The notes under the pieces were generated by a model. It searched no databases. It was given only the letters and a program-made list of their open reading frames with translations, and was not told the DNA's origin. A DNA stretch of 64,000 nt. It comes from Diplolepis rosae (Eukaryota; Arthropoda; Insecta; Hymenoptera; Diplolepididae). The stretch spans positions 816,001-880,000 of the forward strand of contig JAPYXD010000308.1 in assembly GCA_030998225.1 (NCBI GenBank). Direction: 5' to 3'. A program made the translations under genes and the position numbers. How positions within the stretch are numbered: position 1 is the first letter of the stretch; every line of letters begins with the position of its first letter. Shown here piece by piece: positions 11,449 through 22,056 of this stretch.

Positions 11449-11534
11449 ATTAAGAGGCTTCGCAGTCCAGATTTAGGAAGTTCTGGTCCAGAAAATAAGC
11501 TGTTTGCTGTGGAAGATGCCTCCAGTCTCTCTCC
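11449..11534 (+). CDS. POLA2: DNA polymerase alpha subunit B, first visible exon
   Basis: Acceptor TTTTAAAACAG is at 11438-11448 and donor GTAAGT at 11535. The 86-nt exon encodes IKRLRSPDLGSSGPENK and a Ser-rich end, matching the flexible Ser/Pro linker between the N-terminal domain and the OB fold in animal POLA2. It leaves two bases (CC); adding the first G of the exon at 25206 makes a Pro codon and continues into ITPSRYSAK, as expected from the family. The next intron is 13,671 bp. Exons for the N-terminal helical domain were not found in the first 11.4 kb and probably lie upstream of the window. Confidence 0.85.
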
Positions 11535-12303
11535 GTAAGTATGAATTTGTATAATTAAACCATCGATGATCGTGAATTTTAGAAATTAAATCATTTCATT
11601 TTCAATGATCGTATTACGATTAATAAAACTCGAAAATTTAGAGAAGAAGTAGGTTCATTATTCTGATTCTTTAAAAATCACAGTTAGTTCAACAATATCA
11701 TTTTCCACTATTTTTCCTATTGTCAGAAGAAAAATCTTTATGCAAGAATTCTGACCCTTTTTCTTTGGACTTCTGATTAATTTTTAAAAAATAATCCTAG
11801 AAAAGAAATTACCTTATTTACTCCTTTTTTCACAAATGCAAATAACCTTTTTATATAATTTCAAATTAATTAGCTGAGTTTGAAATTTTTGTCACTGCCT
11901 ACATTATCGGAGGATCACTAGTCGGGTATTTGACAAGTAAAATAAAACGCGAGAACTTATTTAATACGTGTTTAATGGTCGCTAAATCAACTGCCGAGAT
12001 GATACGAGGAATCTCGCTCCTCGTCGCGACTTGCTCTTGCGTTAAAATAGGCCTTTCCGCACTTGATACGAAATATACTATTTCTGACTCAGTGGGTCTC
12101 AAAACTTAAAGATTTGATAAAAATTCCAAAAGTGTTCTTTCACATGAAACCAATACCTTCTCATATGATGATTAATTTGAAAATTTAATTGAAGCAAGAT
12201 AGTTGTCGTGAAATAAAGCTTTTCTCATGAATTTTCTAATTTAGGAGAACGTTATGAATCAATCTTGCAATTTTTAACAAAATGTTGAGGCTGTGAAGCT
12301 AAA
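11535..12303 (+). other. POLA2 intron, no other gene seen
   Basis: AT-rich intron DNA. The only recognisable item is a short dispersed repeat (ACCAATACCTTCTCAT, about 12150-12168) that also occurs at 20357 and, inverted, near 63050. Confidence 0.6.
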
Positions 12304-12587
12304 TACTGTTAGAATGAACCCTATCGCAGCCGACACTCTGCTAGCGAATATTCCACACTGACACGTCATGTAATTGGTCAAGAAATTTGTGGGTTCTGGG
12401 CTGGCTCAAGCCCAGTCTTTGAAGGGTCTTCGTATTTTGGTACACGGTCAACGCGTTTTACTAAACACAGGGGCACTTGTTGTGACATCACTGAATCACG
12501 CTTCTCTAGCGATTATCGCTTGCCATTGGTAACCATCGTAGCGCGACATTTCTCCCGTATGTGTGCGCTACGATAGGTTTTACTGTA
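12304..12587. mobile_element. 284-bp MITE with TACTGT/ACCTATCG-type ends
   Basis: The left end has ACCCTATCG and the right end CGATAGGTTTTACTGTA, inverted relative to each other. In reverse orientation its two halves match 16190-16345 and 17495-17582, so this is the compact form of the element that surrounds the mariner at 16674. Inside are paired TCTAGCGATTATCGC-like words. It has TA at both ends. Confidence 0.7.
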
Positions 12588-12735
12588 TTTGAAAACACTA
12601 CCACTTGCTACAATGGGGCAACGCCCCTGGGCCTCGGCGAGAAAGGGTCCCGAAGAGGGGCCCTATATTTCATTTGTCATTGACTTGATTTATCTGAACG
12701 ATCAATTGTTTGATTAAGTTAAATAGTTTAACGCG

Positions 12736-12875
12736 TTCACGTCGGTTCTGTAATTCATGCTCCTCGCCTAGTGGCGGCTGCGCTTAAATCTTTTCGCTTT
12801 ATCGGACGGGAGCTAATCCAGTCCACGCCGGTGCTGTAATTCATGCTCCTCGCCCATTGGCGGTTGCACTTCAAG
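12736..12875. repeat. Direct repeat, ~85-bp period
   Basis: CTGTAATTCATGCTCCTCGC occurs twice, followed in both copies by (C/T)..TGGCGG(C/T)TGC. The unit is tandemly duplicated once. GC-rich stretches at about 12610-12660 and 13360-13400 (GGGCCC words, CAGGGCC read in reverse at 13400) may be the ends of an old hAT-like element, which I cannot confirm. Confidence 0.55.
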
Positions 12876-12964
12876 GACAAAGGCAACGGCATCGTGGAAA
12901 GTTTTGTGTGATTTCATCATTATTTTAATTTTCAGCTATATGGAAATTATTTCTACTTACTTAA

Positions 12965-13213
12965 CACTTTGGCTGCCATGTCACCTGAAATGGAGTGACG
13001 GTTCTCTTGCCAGAGAATCAAATATTAAAATTGTGTCGAAACGAGAGCGTGACTCACAGGTCGTCTTTATCGACATTCAAAGTGTTAAAGATCTAAACAT
13101 TTGGTGTTACGTACCGTCTAATAGCACAATCAAATGCGTACCACCGGTGGTACGCACCGCCCGATGAGGCAGTCTAGAAAAAGCCACCGGTGGTACGCCC
13201 CGGCGTAAACGTG
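12965..13213. mobile_element. TTAA-flanked MITE with internal ACCACCGGTGGT palindromes
   Basis: TTAA flanks a 249-bp sequence starting CAC and ending GTG (12961-12964, 13214-13217). The inverted ends match only partly. Near the right end GTACCACCGGTGGTAC and CCACCGGTGG appear in succession. It fits the piggyBac-type MITE pattern, less securely than 5294 or 24187. 13218-13767 shows no gene. Confidence 0.5.
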
Positions 13214-13775
13214 TTAATGACAAATTCTTAAAGATGAATTTAGTAAGCACGATGACAAAAGCGTCGTGTAAGACACAGCTTAGATTATTATGTCAATATT
13301 TTCCACATTATAAGGAATTGCCTTTTTCAACCCTTAATTTGTAGGAGGCCTCAATTTTACTTCTTGACCCGGGCCCCCTAAGAGTCTAGTCACGGCCCTG
13401 ATCTCTTTTATGTATCCCTATATAAAACGAGTGAAACTGCTGCATTTTTTATTCTTGCATAAAAACGGTTCTTGCTATTTTGATTAAAAAAAACTACAGA
13501 CGTGTAGAAGAATAAAAAATAAATACTCTTAAAGTAGTTCGATCGGACACTGTCACGCTGAAGTTAATCTCGAGTGAAATGTCGTCTGCAACAGAAAGTA
13601 AAGAACTTCATAAGGTTTCTACAACTTTTGATCGGCAACACCGCGCGCGCGTTTATTATTGAATTATCCAGGTTCCCGCCACTTGCAGACACTTCATCAT
13701 CTCTAGCGCTCTGCAACGCTGCTATATCTTTCAATTGAAAATGGCAAACGTGTAAGGTCGCGCGAAAGTAACAAT

Positions 13776-14295
13776 CAGGCTAGGTCAACTGTGTGGAGAA
13801 AAAATGGCAAAGTTCTTAGCGCCGCCTGTGTCGGGCGGTGAACTAACTATATTTGCATGTGTGTTAGTGCGTATGCATGTATATTCAGGACCCTTGTATG
13901 CATTGAATATTTTATTATTTTTCAAAATTAATGATGATTGATGCAAAATAAAGCAAATGAAAAACATGAAATGATGATACAAGTTAATTATTATTGTATG
14001 CATCATTTAGTGTTTTCTATTTGCTTTATTTTCCATTCATTTGTATTGAAAACAGATACGCAAGTTAGCGTCGCACGTTGGGACGCTGGTATACAGAACT
14101 CTGATAAAACAATTGCAGAACAATATTGACAATATGGATGCCGCTCCTTCTTTACCCCACAACTCCCCGCAACGGTCTAAGTGACGCTATCTGTGTCGGG
14201 CGGTGAACTATTTTTGTACCTTTCATGGCCTCTTGAACCCCCGCACCATACTTCTAAACTTTGCCATTTCAGCCCATTAGAGTTGACCTAGCCTG
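13776..14295. mobile_element. hAT-type MITE with 8-bp target duplication
   Basis: The ends CAGGCTAGGTCAACT and AGTTGACCTAGCCTG are perfect inverses. Exactly GTAACAAT flanks both sides (13768-13775 and 14296-14303). An 8-bp duplication with CAGG/CCTG ends is the hAT hallmark. GTGTCGGGCGGTGAACTA occurs near both ends. The centre is a hairpin around 13930-14030. No transposase. Confidence 0.85.
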
Positions 14296-14303
14296 GTAAC
14301 AAT

Positions 14304-15540
14304 TGAGGAGTTATATTCAATAAGGTGACAGGCGCTCGAAAACCTGTAAAAGTATTGTCCGCCTCGTAATGTCATAGTCAAAAATTGAAAATCGAAATTC
14401 GAAAAAACCAAAAACATGGTTTTATAGCTCGTGAAAAATGAATGTTAGTTTCCCCTTACAGTTTTTTTATAACGTTGCAAATTTTCGAGTAAATTAATAA
14501 AAAGTGTGTTGGTTTTAAAGCATAGAAACCATGTTTTATTTCAATCCACTCGCCTCGAAAAATTCATTAATTAACGGATTGCGAAATTTTGTTTTGCGTT
14601 CTACTCGTGAATCTCTGGCGGAGGCGACAGTGCTTGCAAAAAATTTTTTTGTTCATTGTTAAATGGTTTTTTTTTTAATCCGAAGAAAAAACTATGTTTT
14701 TCGTGCTTCGGACCGAAAAAGTGAGCGAGGAAGTTTGAGCTACAGTAAACTTCCCGTAAACAAGTTGATCATTAGTATATGGAGCAACTTTTTGGAAAAT
14801 ATCAACTCAATTGAACAATTACTTTCGAAAATACAATGAGTTGAACGCAAATGCGAATTAGGTTTTGAAGCGATTTTACCGGCTTTGTTAAGAGCAATGC
14901 TGGCGCGCCGATGAGTAGAAGCGAAGGAAGATAGAGAAAGAGAGTAGGAGTGGCATGCGATGAAAATGAGCGTCAAAACCTAATTCGCGTTTGCGTTCAA
15001 CTCGTTGTATTTTCGAAAGTAATTGTTCAAATTAAGTTGATATTTTCCAAAAAGTTGCTCCATATACTAATGATCAACTTGTTCACGGGAAGTTTACTGT
15101 AGCTCAAACTTCCTCGCTCACTTTTTCGGTCCGAAGCTCGAAAAACATAGTTTTTTCTTCGGATTAAAAAAAAAACCATTTAACAATGAACAAAAAAATT
15201 TTTTGCAAGCACTGTCGCCTCCGCCAGAGATTCACGAGTAGAACGCAAAACAAAATTTCGCAATCCGTTAATTAATGAATTTTTCGAGGCGAGTGGATTG
15301 AAATAAAACATGGTTTCCATGCTTTAAAACCAACACACTTTTTATTAATTTACTCGAAAAATTGCAACGTTATAAAAAACTGTAAGAGGAAACTAATATT
15401 AATTTTTCACGAGCTATAAAACCATGTTTTTGGTTTTTTCGAATTTCGATTTTCAATTTTTGACTATGACATCACGAGGCGGACAATACTTTTACAGGTT
15501 TTCGAGCGCCTGTCGCCTTATTGAATATAACTCCTCAATT
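14304..15540. repeat. 1.24-kb near-perfect palindrome
   Basis: Left arm 14304 to about 14866 is mirrored at about 14975-15540 with few differences; the unpaired centre is about 110 bp. The outer ends TGAGGAGTTATATTCAATAA / TTATTGAATATAACTCCTCA pair, and the hAT MITE was inserted at the left outer edge. No target duplication for the palindrome itself could be fixed. 15541-16189 holds no recognised gene. Confidence 0.9.
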
Positions 15541-16189
15541 GTAAAAAAAGCGGTGCTGTAAAAGTTCACAAAGTATGAAAAAAGTAGTTTATTAATGATT
15601 ACTTCATTATATATGTCATTTTTTTAATATCTTGTGCTGCGTTTTCAAGTTATACGATAAATAGCGGCAAATAAGGATACTTCCCATAAGAGCACAGCTA
15701 ATTTCATTATTCAATTTCTCAAAAACTGTGCTGTAAAAATGATTGATTTTTTGCATAGACATCCGTTATACTGCCTAACTTCAGTATGCAAAATTACAGA
15801 ACAATCTTGTGCTAACTAGCTTTCCGCTCGAACTACGTTGAAAAAAAACAAATTTTTCTTGAGTTGAATATGAAAGATAAATACAACTTTCCAAAAAATT
15901 ATAATTTTATTTACGCCACACGTACGCTTGATGCAGCTTGATTAGTGTGATGTACTTATATTGATGTGTACACTTACAGAGGTTTCTTTGTATAGTGGCT
16001 GGGAATGTACAAACCTGACCAAAAGTTTTGACGATCAGGCTGCGTAGAAACTGTTGGCTTATATTAGAGCACGTGAACTACCTTAAATGTAACAAAATTT
16101 CAGTCAAAGATGACAAATTTTAATTCAAAAATTTCTGTATATTCAATAATTTTTTATGGGAATTATCTTTTCTCTCTTGAAAAACAACT

Positions 16190-17582
16190 TCAGTGAAACC
16201 TATCGTATTTGACACGTATGGGAGACATGTTCGGCTACGATGATTACCAATGACAAGTGATAATTGCTAGGGACTTATTACTAGCTTAGTTCTGTGCTGT
16301 GGCAACAGGTGCCACTGTGTTTAGTAAAACACGTATACCGGCATGTATATTTTTGTGCAAAAAGGTAAGTAAAAGTTAATTTGAAAAGTAACCAGTTATT
16401 CTTGTTGATCATTTAATAATTATATGGATAAATTCAGTAGCTAATAAAATGTAAGGAATACGTAGCGCTATTGGTGGAAAATGTCTAGATGACAGTTAAG
16501 GTTATGTCGCACGATTGTGCATTCATATTCAAGATCTTCATAAGTTCATATATAATTAGTTATGGAAATTTGGAGTGAAATTAAAAACAATATTAAGGAA
16601 TATATTAATAAATATTGAGTAATTAATTAATTAAAGATCGTGTCGAAGTTTTAATGTTCGTTTTTTTCATGTATTAGGTGCGCAACTAAGTTCCCGCTGT
16701 TTGTTAATAGAAAGCTTCAGCAGTAAGTGCTGGTCGATTTTGACATATCCAAAACGTCATGAACCAAGCTTAGACATATGGTAAACAAACCGTTTTGACA
16801 CATTAGTGATTTTGTTTTAGCGTCATATACTTTTGATTCGGTGAAAATGTCTGATTTTGTGCGAAATAATCGTCATTTGCGGGAAGTGCTGATTTTCTTC
16901 TTTCATTTGAAGAAAACGGAGGCTGAAGCGCATCGAGAGCTCCAAAAAGTTTACGGAGATGCTGCTCTAAGTGAAACAACGTGCTGTGATTGGTTCCGTC
17001 ACTTCAAAAACGGTGATTTCGATGTTGACGACCGTTCGCGTGAAGGAAGGCCAAAAACCTTGGAAGATGCTGATGTTATTTATTATGAGCTGTTGAAACC
17101 GAACGAAACCATCACTGGGGAACGGTATCGAACGCAATTGATGCGTTTAAGCCGAGCACTGAGTGAAAAACGGCCACAATACGAGCCGAGGCACGAAAAA
17201 GTGATTCTACAGCATGACAACGCTCGGCCTCACGTTGCCAAACCCGTTAAAACTTGCCTGGAAACGAGTTTTCGCTCCGCTGTCGGACAACAGTATTTTA
17301 GTTTACAAACCCACTTTCACGCAGCTCAAATAAGCCTGCATACAAGTTCAGCGTTCGTCTGCTATAAACGAGCGAGTCTCCCGATACCCACTCCTGCGGG
17401 TCGTGACGTTGCTATATCTACCCACTCACCGAATAAAACGAGGGAGTGTGTATGCTTGACTAGCGTAGTGGTGACAGTACTTCCTTAAGCCGGCCCTAAC
17501 CGCGCAAATTTCTCGACCAATAACGTGACGCGTCAGAGTGGGATGATCGCTAGGAGTGTCAGACACGATAGGTTTTACTGTA
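16190..17582. mobile_element. Split copy of the 284-bp MITE with a mariner between its halves
   Basis: The left part (16190-16345, starting CAGTGAAACCTATCG) and right part (about 17495-17582, ending CGATAGGTTTTACTGTA) correspond, in inverse, to the two halves of the element at 12304-12587. Between them are about 1.15 kb of later material, including a mariner fragment and an unclassified GC-richer stretch (17270-17490). Confidence 0.7.
16674..17270 (+). pseudogene. mariner (mellifera-type) transposase, internally deleted and 3'-truncated
   Basis: The left terminal repeat starts TTAGGTGCGCAACTAAGTTC next to TA. The start at 16841 or 16847 opens FVRNNRHLREVLIFFFHLKK and the helix-turn-helix block, then GDFDVDDRSREGRPK. 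After LEDAD the frame jumps directly to VIYYELLKPNETITGERY, so about 110 residues are gone, including the first catalytic Asp. VILQHDNARPHVA holds the second catalytic Asp. After CLETS the homology ends and the sequence continues as unrelated DNA, so the third Asp and right terminal repeat are missing. The reading frame stays open across the deletion and on to 17488, but the tail is not mariner. Confidence 0.85.
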
Positions 17583-18921
17583 CTTCTGAAATATATTGTA
17601 TATAGTAGAGTCCGGTCGTGGCTTCGGCCACGGCCGGCGTGTTTGCTCGTGTATAATTGTTTACCGGTGGATCCATTCTGGCGTTCCTTTGGTTGTACTT
17701 GTATGGTTCTCAGTACTGTTTTATAATAACAATGTGGTTTACCTGCGCCCCTGAAACTGTTGGGCTTGCCTCTTTCGCGTGTGCGGACAATGTAAGTGGA
17801 TAAAGTGGGATCAGTGCGAGCCCTTTTACGATGCTTCCAATCATTTTTCGGCTAGTGTTTTGAAACTGCTCGTTTTAGTGCGGGGTGCCTCAGACTTTGA
17901 ATGCTGTACGCCGACTTCATTGTGTTAATTTGGACGTTTCAAATAGAGCCTCGAATCTCATTAAAATGGCTTTGATGCTGAGTGACGGTTGATAGACAGT
18001 TTCCAATTCGAATAATAAGCGTCCGGGTGACCCTTTCTATTGTCTTATTTGTTTGTACTGCCTTAGCCTCGTCTACAGCTTAGCTCAGTACTTACAAGCG
18101 TTTGCTTTGTTTCTTCTGGGATATATAACATGTCCTTGCCGGTTATTTTTGAAGTCCGTGTACATCATAACTCAAAATCTACTGGACCAATCGTTTTCAA
18201 TATTTTGCCCTTTTTTCACCGAATCCCCCCCCCCCCCCATGTCCAACCAGCAGTACCTCTCATTATTTTCAAAAATTACAAATTTATTGATTTCGCAATA
18301 GGGTCATTCAAGAGCAATAACTGAGCACTAAATTCTGATATATCGAAAAGTGAATTTGATTCACATCTCCAACTATTTTTCAGTGTAGACATGCCTGCTT
18401 AACGTTAAACCAGCTGTACCTTAATTAGTAGTTGATTCCTTTGCAAATTAGAAATTGATTCGTTTAGTTGTTTCCCAGATTTGCATGTACACGGGGAGAA
18501 ATAGTCAGTGCCGTGCACTTCAGGCAAATAAGTGTTCAATACGTAGATCCATTCAAGTGATGATACCATAAAGTTCAAACGATAAAAGCTCGATACTCAT
18601 GCTGGACACATACGGTATTGTCCATGCACTAGATACATTGCTCTTACACTGAGAGACTTTTAGATCGAGTAAATCATAAAAATGAATTATATTTTAGTAT
18701 GATATCGTTTTAAAATGAGGCAAATAGGATTTATGCATCAGGAATTAATAAATGGAATCACTCACTCCACCAAAAGGTTTGACCTTCAGAAGTGACGGCT
18801 TGGATTATGAATTCTTGTGTCTTTTTCTAACGCGTGCAAAATAAGAGGAATATAGAGGGGTGGCTCTTGCACTGTGAAGAGGGGAGAAGTTTCAGTGGAC
18901 ACACATACACAAATATTATTA
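17583..18921 (+). other. POLA2 intron, unclassified, with a poly(C) tract
   Basis: 17600-18000 is less AT-rich than its surroundings and matches nothing I recognise. A 14-base C run is at 18225-18238. A weak relative of the 10490 tandem unit lies near 18300-18430, and TACACGGGGAGAAA at 18489 resembles the ACACGGAG ends. Confidence 0.5.
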
Positions 18922-19474
18922 TCATTTTTACAAATAAGTTTCCGCTGTTTGGCAAAACTTGGCATCACCAGTAAGTTTTGGTTGTTGAAATTGACAGATG
19001 TAAAACGTCATTATCGTAAGGTTGGACATCTGTCAACAACATATTCTTGAAATATTAGTGAATTTTTATCAGTATAATATATTCTTTTGTGTGCGAAAAT
19101 GTCAAGTTTAGAGCCGAATAAGCGTCATTTGCGGGAACTTTTGATTTACTTTTTCAATTTGAAGAAATCTGCAGCTGAGGCGCATCGACTGCTTGTAGAA
19201 ACATATGGTGATGCTGCCTTAAGTGAGAGAAGTTGTCGTGAGTTCTTTCACAAGTTTAAGAATGGTGAATTTGACATCCCAGACAAAGAACGTTGCGGAA
19301 GGCCGAAAGTGTACGAAGACGCGAAATTGGAAGCATTATTGGATCAAGATTCGTGCCAAACGCAAGAAGAACAATACGATGGACAATACTTCGAATAAAA
19401 CATAAGGTTCCGTTCTTTCAAAATAAATGCCCAATTTTTGATAAAAAACGGCTGGAACTTATTCGTACATATGA
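18922..19474 (+). mobile_element. Internally deleted mariner with both ends and a 5' coding stub
   Basis: The ends TCATTTTTACAAATAAG and CTTATTCGTACATATGA are inverse and lie next to TA on both sides. The frame from 19087 encodes MSSLEPNKRHLRELLIYFF, the helix-turn-helix region and SCREFFHKFKNGEFD, then fuses QTQEEQ directly to DGQYFE and a stop, which is the usual mariner C-terminus. The whole catalytic core (three Asp) is removed in frame, leaving about 100 residues. The deletion derivative keeps both TIRs. Such a truncated DNA-binding product could in principle interfere with a related transposase; that is inference. Confidence 0.85.
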
Positions 19475-19619
19475 TATACCTTATTTATGTCCACATATTT
19501 AAGTACGCAATGATACACTATTTTCAATCGCATAACGCTTGTATTGAATTTCAGAATCGCTTTTTGGGTTCAAACCCTCTAATCCTGCTTATATCTACAT
19601 AACTAAACGCATTCCTAAT

Positions 19620-20104
19620 TTTTTTTCTAAAAACTCGTTACCGCATCTGAAAGTACCACGTTTACTCTTCAAAACCCTTTTTGAATTTTGTTATATATTT
19701 TTTTTCTTGGAGATATCGTTCAATGAAGTTGAGTACTTTGCCGTTTTCGTGAATACAACCTTACCGAAAAAAATTTTGTCCGGAAAGCAGAATAAATAAT
19801 GCGATTCTATGTTACTTGGGTTGCTAAATCCAGATCCAATCTCAGACTTGTTCCATTACCTAAGGTTTTTCAAATTTCCTAACCTAAAAGTGCAAAATAC
19901 ACCATTTTTCGCTATATTAGAGGTTATTCTATACACTGTTAGGCAATTTGAAAAACCTGAGGTGATGGAACAAGTCTGAGGTTGGATCTGGATTTAGCAA
20001 CCCAAGAAACATAGAAGCGCATTACTTCTTGTGCTTTCCGGACAAAATTTTTTTCGGTAAGGTTGTATTCACGAAAACGATAAAGTACTCAACTTCATTG
20101 AACA
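19620..20104. repeat. Palindromic repeat, second copy at 23340-23550
   Basis: Arms 19718 to about 19882 and about 19946-20104 are inverse (CAATGAAGTTGAGTACTTT...). The outer left extension 19620-19717 has no right partner because an ACACGGAG element begins at 20106. Reverse-complement relatives of 19620-19690 and 19860-19990 occur at 23340-23550. Confidence 0.75.
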
Positions 20105-20105
20105 A

Positions 20106-20340
20106 TACACGGAGAAAAATGTTTAGTGACTCCCACCCTTGCAAGGGTTAGAGTAGTAACGGAATAGTAAATTATGGACACTGATGGTCACTGAAGAGTA
20201 GCTTCTACTGTGCACGAAGACGCACGTACGATTCTTGTTTAGTAGAACATACTGAAGTTAAGTGCGTTTTACTAAAAATCGTACATGCAACTGCGTGCGC
20301 AGTAGGTGCTACTCTTCAGTGATTACTAAAATCGCGCTTA
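20106..20340. mobile_element. ACACGGAG-end hairpin element, right end lost
   Basis: TACACGGAGAAAAATG begins here. The core is a hairpin: CACTGAAGAGTAGC and GCTACTCTTCAGTG frame ACGCACGTACGATT and inverse words. No TTTTTCTCCGTGT closes it. A related TTCTACTCAACA / GTAGAATGAACAG hairpin is at 21570-21640. Confidence 0.55.
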
Positions 20341-20454
20341 AAATTATAGAAAATGAAACCAATACCTTCTCATCCATGATGAGAATGTAAAAATCCTAAA
20401 AATACACATATATATATATTTGGGTTCCCCACAAATTGAACGAAGTTCAACTCA

Positions 20455-21177
20455 CCAAACGAATTTCGATTTGCGATTCACGGCTGAAACATAACAAAAC
20501 CGATCCATTTTGAAAGCTAATCATAACGGGCGACGAAAAATGGGTTCTTTACGATAACGTCGTGCGAAAAAGATCATGGAGCAAGCGAGATGAGCCTGCA
20601 CAATCGACATCAAAAGCCGATTTTCATTAAAAGTAGGTTATGCTGAGTGTTTGGTGGGATTTCAAAGGTATTTTTTATTTTGAGCTGCTCCCAAGGAACC
20701 AAAGTATCAATTCGAATGTCTACTGTTGCCAGCTAATGAAATTGGACAAAGAAATGAAGGAAAAGCGGCCAGAACTGGCAACTTGTAAAGACGTCATCTT
20801 GCATCAAGATAACGCCAGACCATATACATCTTTGGTCACTCGCAAAAAATTATTGGAGTTATGCTGGGAAATGATGCCTCATCCACTGTATAGTCCTGAC
20901 CTTGCACCATCCGATTATCATTTATTTCGTTCACTTCAAAACCATTTGAATGTAAAAACATTCGATTCAAATGAGGCTGTTAAAAATGAGTTGATTCAGT
21001 TTTTTGCCTCTAAGAACCAAACTTTCTAAGAAATCGGAATTATGACACTAACTGAAAGATGGCAAAAGGTCATCGAACAAAATGGTCAATACATAATTGA
21101 TTAATGTTTGTTATTTGTATTAATAAACTTGCTTTGAAAATCGTGAATAAAACGAAATGACTTTGTTGCCAACCCAA
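20455..21177 (+). pseudogene. mariner transposase, 5'-truncated relic
   Basis: The C-terminal two thirds of a mariner transposase: GDEKWVLYDNV with the first catalytic Asp, WWDFKGIFYFELLP, DVILHQDNARPYTS (second Asp) and PLYSPDLAPSDYHLF (third Asp, with the usual 34-residue type spacing), ending NGQYIID at 21104. Stops occur in frame before 20640 and at 21027. The right terminal repeat GACTTTGTTGCCAACCCAA ends at 21177 beside TA. The N-terminal DNA-binding part and the left end are missing. The sequence differs from the neighbours at 16674, 18922 and 22057, so it is a separate mariner lineage. Confidence 0.85.
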
Positions 21178-21239
21178 TACTTATAATTAATTGGTAATCG
21201 CAATTTTTAACGAATACTTAATAAATAAAATTTCGCACG

Positions 21240-21312
21240 CAACGGGGGGGATTCGAAGCCTAACCTAACGCACGCAAATCAACGAGCCTAACCATTCGCC
21301 TATCGAGACTAG
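21240..21312 (-). repeat. tRNA-like segment (possible SINE head)
   Basis: On the minus strand GGCGAATGGTTAGGC resembles an A box and GGCTTCGAATCCCCC a B box at tRNA-like spacing. It cannot be folded into a convincing full tRNA by eye. 21313-21837 has no recognised gene. Confidence 0.35.
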
Positions 21313-21837
21313 TTGTCAGCAGCTTGAAAAACCAGGAATGAATTCTTAAGCACATTAATCAACGACACATGCGACAGTTGGTAACAACGCGTTGATGACG
21401 TCAGAACGTACACGCATCGACGATATGTACGAATCTTAGGACACATTGTGGGACCAGCCTCACTCATACGTTTATTACGATTATCACGAACACTAGCTGG
21501 CTCCCGTTCAGCAGATCAGAGAGGTTAGTCTTATAGTCAGGAGCGTCAGGTCAGCGGGTTATGCAGTTGATTCTACTCAACAAATACTCAGCGTTCGTAC
21601 TATTCTGTTTAGTAGAATGAACAGAACGTTGTTTAGTATTGGATCTATAACTTAATTCGTGCGGTTGTTTTAAAAATTTGAACGTTTATTTAAGAAAAAC
21701 ATGTACAATAGTATTATTTAAAGTCCATATTCTGGACTTACATTGACCCTTAATTAATAATTGAAGATATATACAAAATCTGTTTTCTTGATGTTCTCGT
21801 TATTATTCATATTCTGGACTTACTTTGACCCTTAATT

Positions 21838-22052
21838 AATAATTGAAGATATATGTTGATGTTGGTAATTGGCTTTAGGGTCCAAGGTTGATAAAAACTC
21901 AGAGTTTTACATAATCAGACGTTTCGGCTCTGATCGGAGCCCTCATCAGTGATTTATTCAAATCTTGATTAAAATTACGACTTTTTGTATAAATGTTATT
22001 ATCCATTTTATCAACCTTGGACCCTAAAGCCAATTACCAACATCAATATATA
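21838..22052. repeat. Hairpin element, TTGGCTTTAGGGTCCA arms
   Basis: GGTAATTGGCTTTAGGGTCC AAGGTTGAT is inverted at 22012-22040, around a core with CAGACGTTTCGGCTCTGATC. A stray copy, AATTGGCTTTAGGGTCCAG, is at 24951. It abuts the 3' end of the mariner at 22057. Confidence 0.7.
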
Positions 22053-22056
22053 TCTT

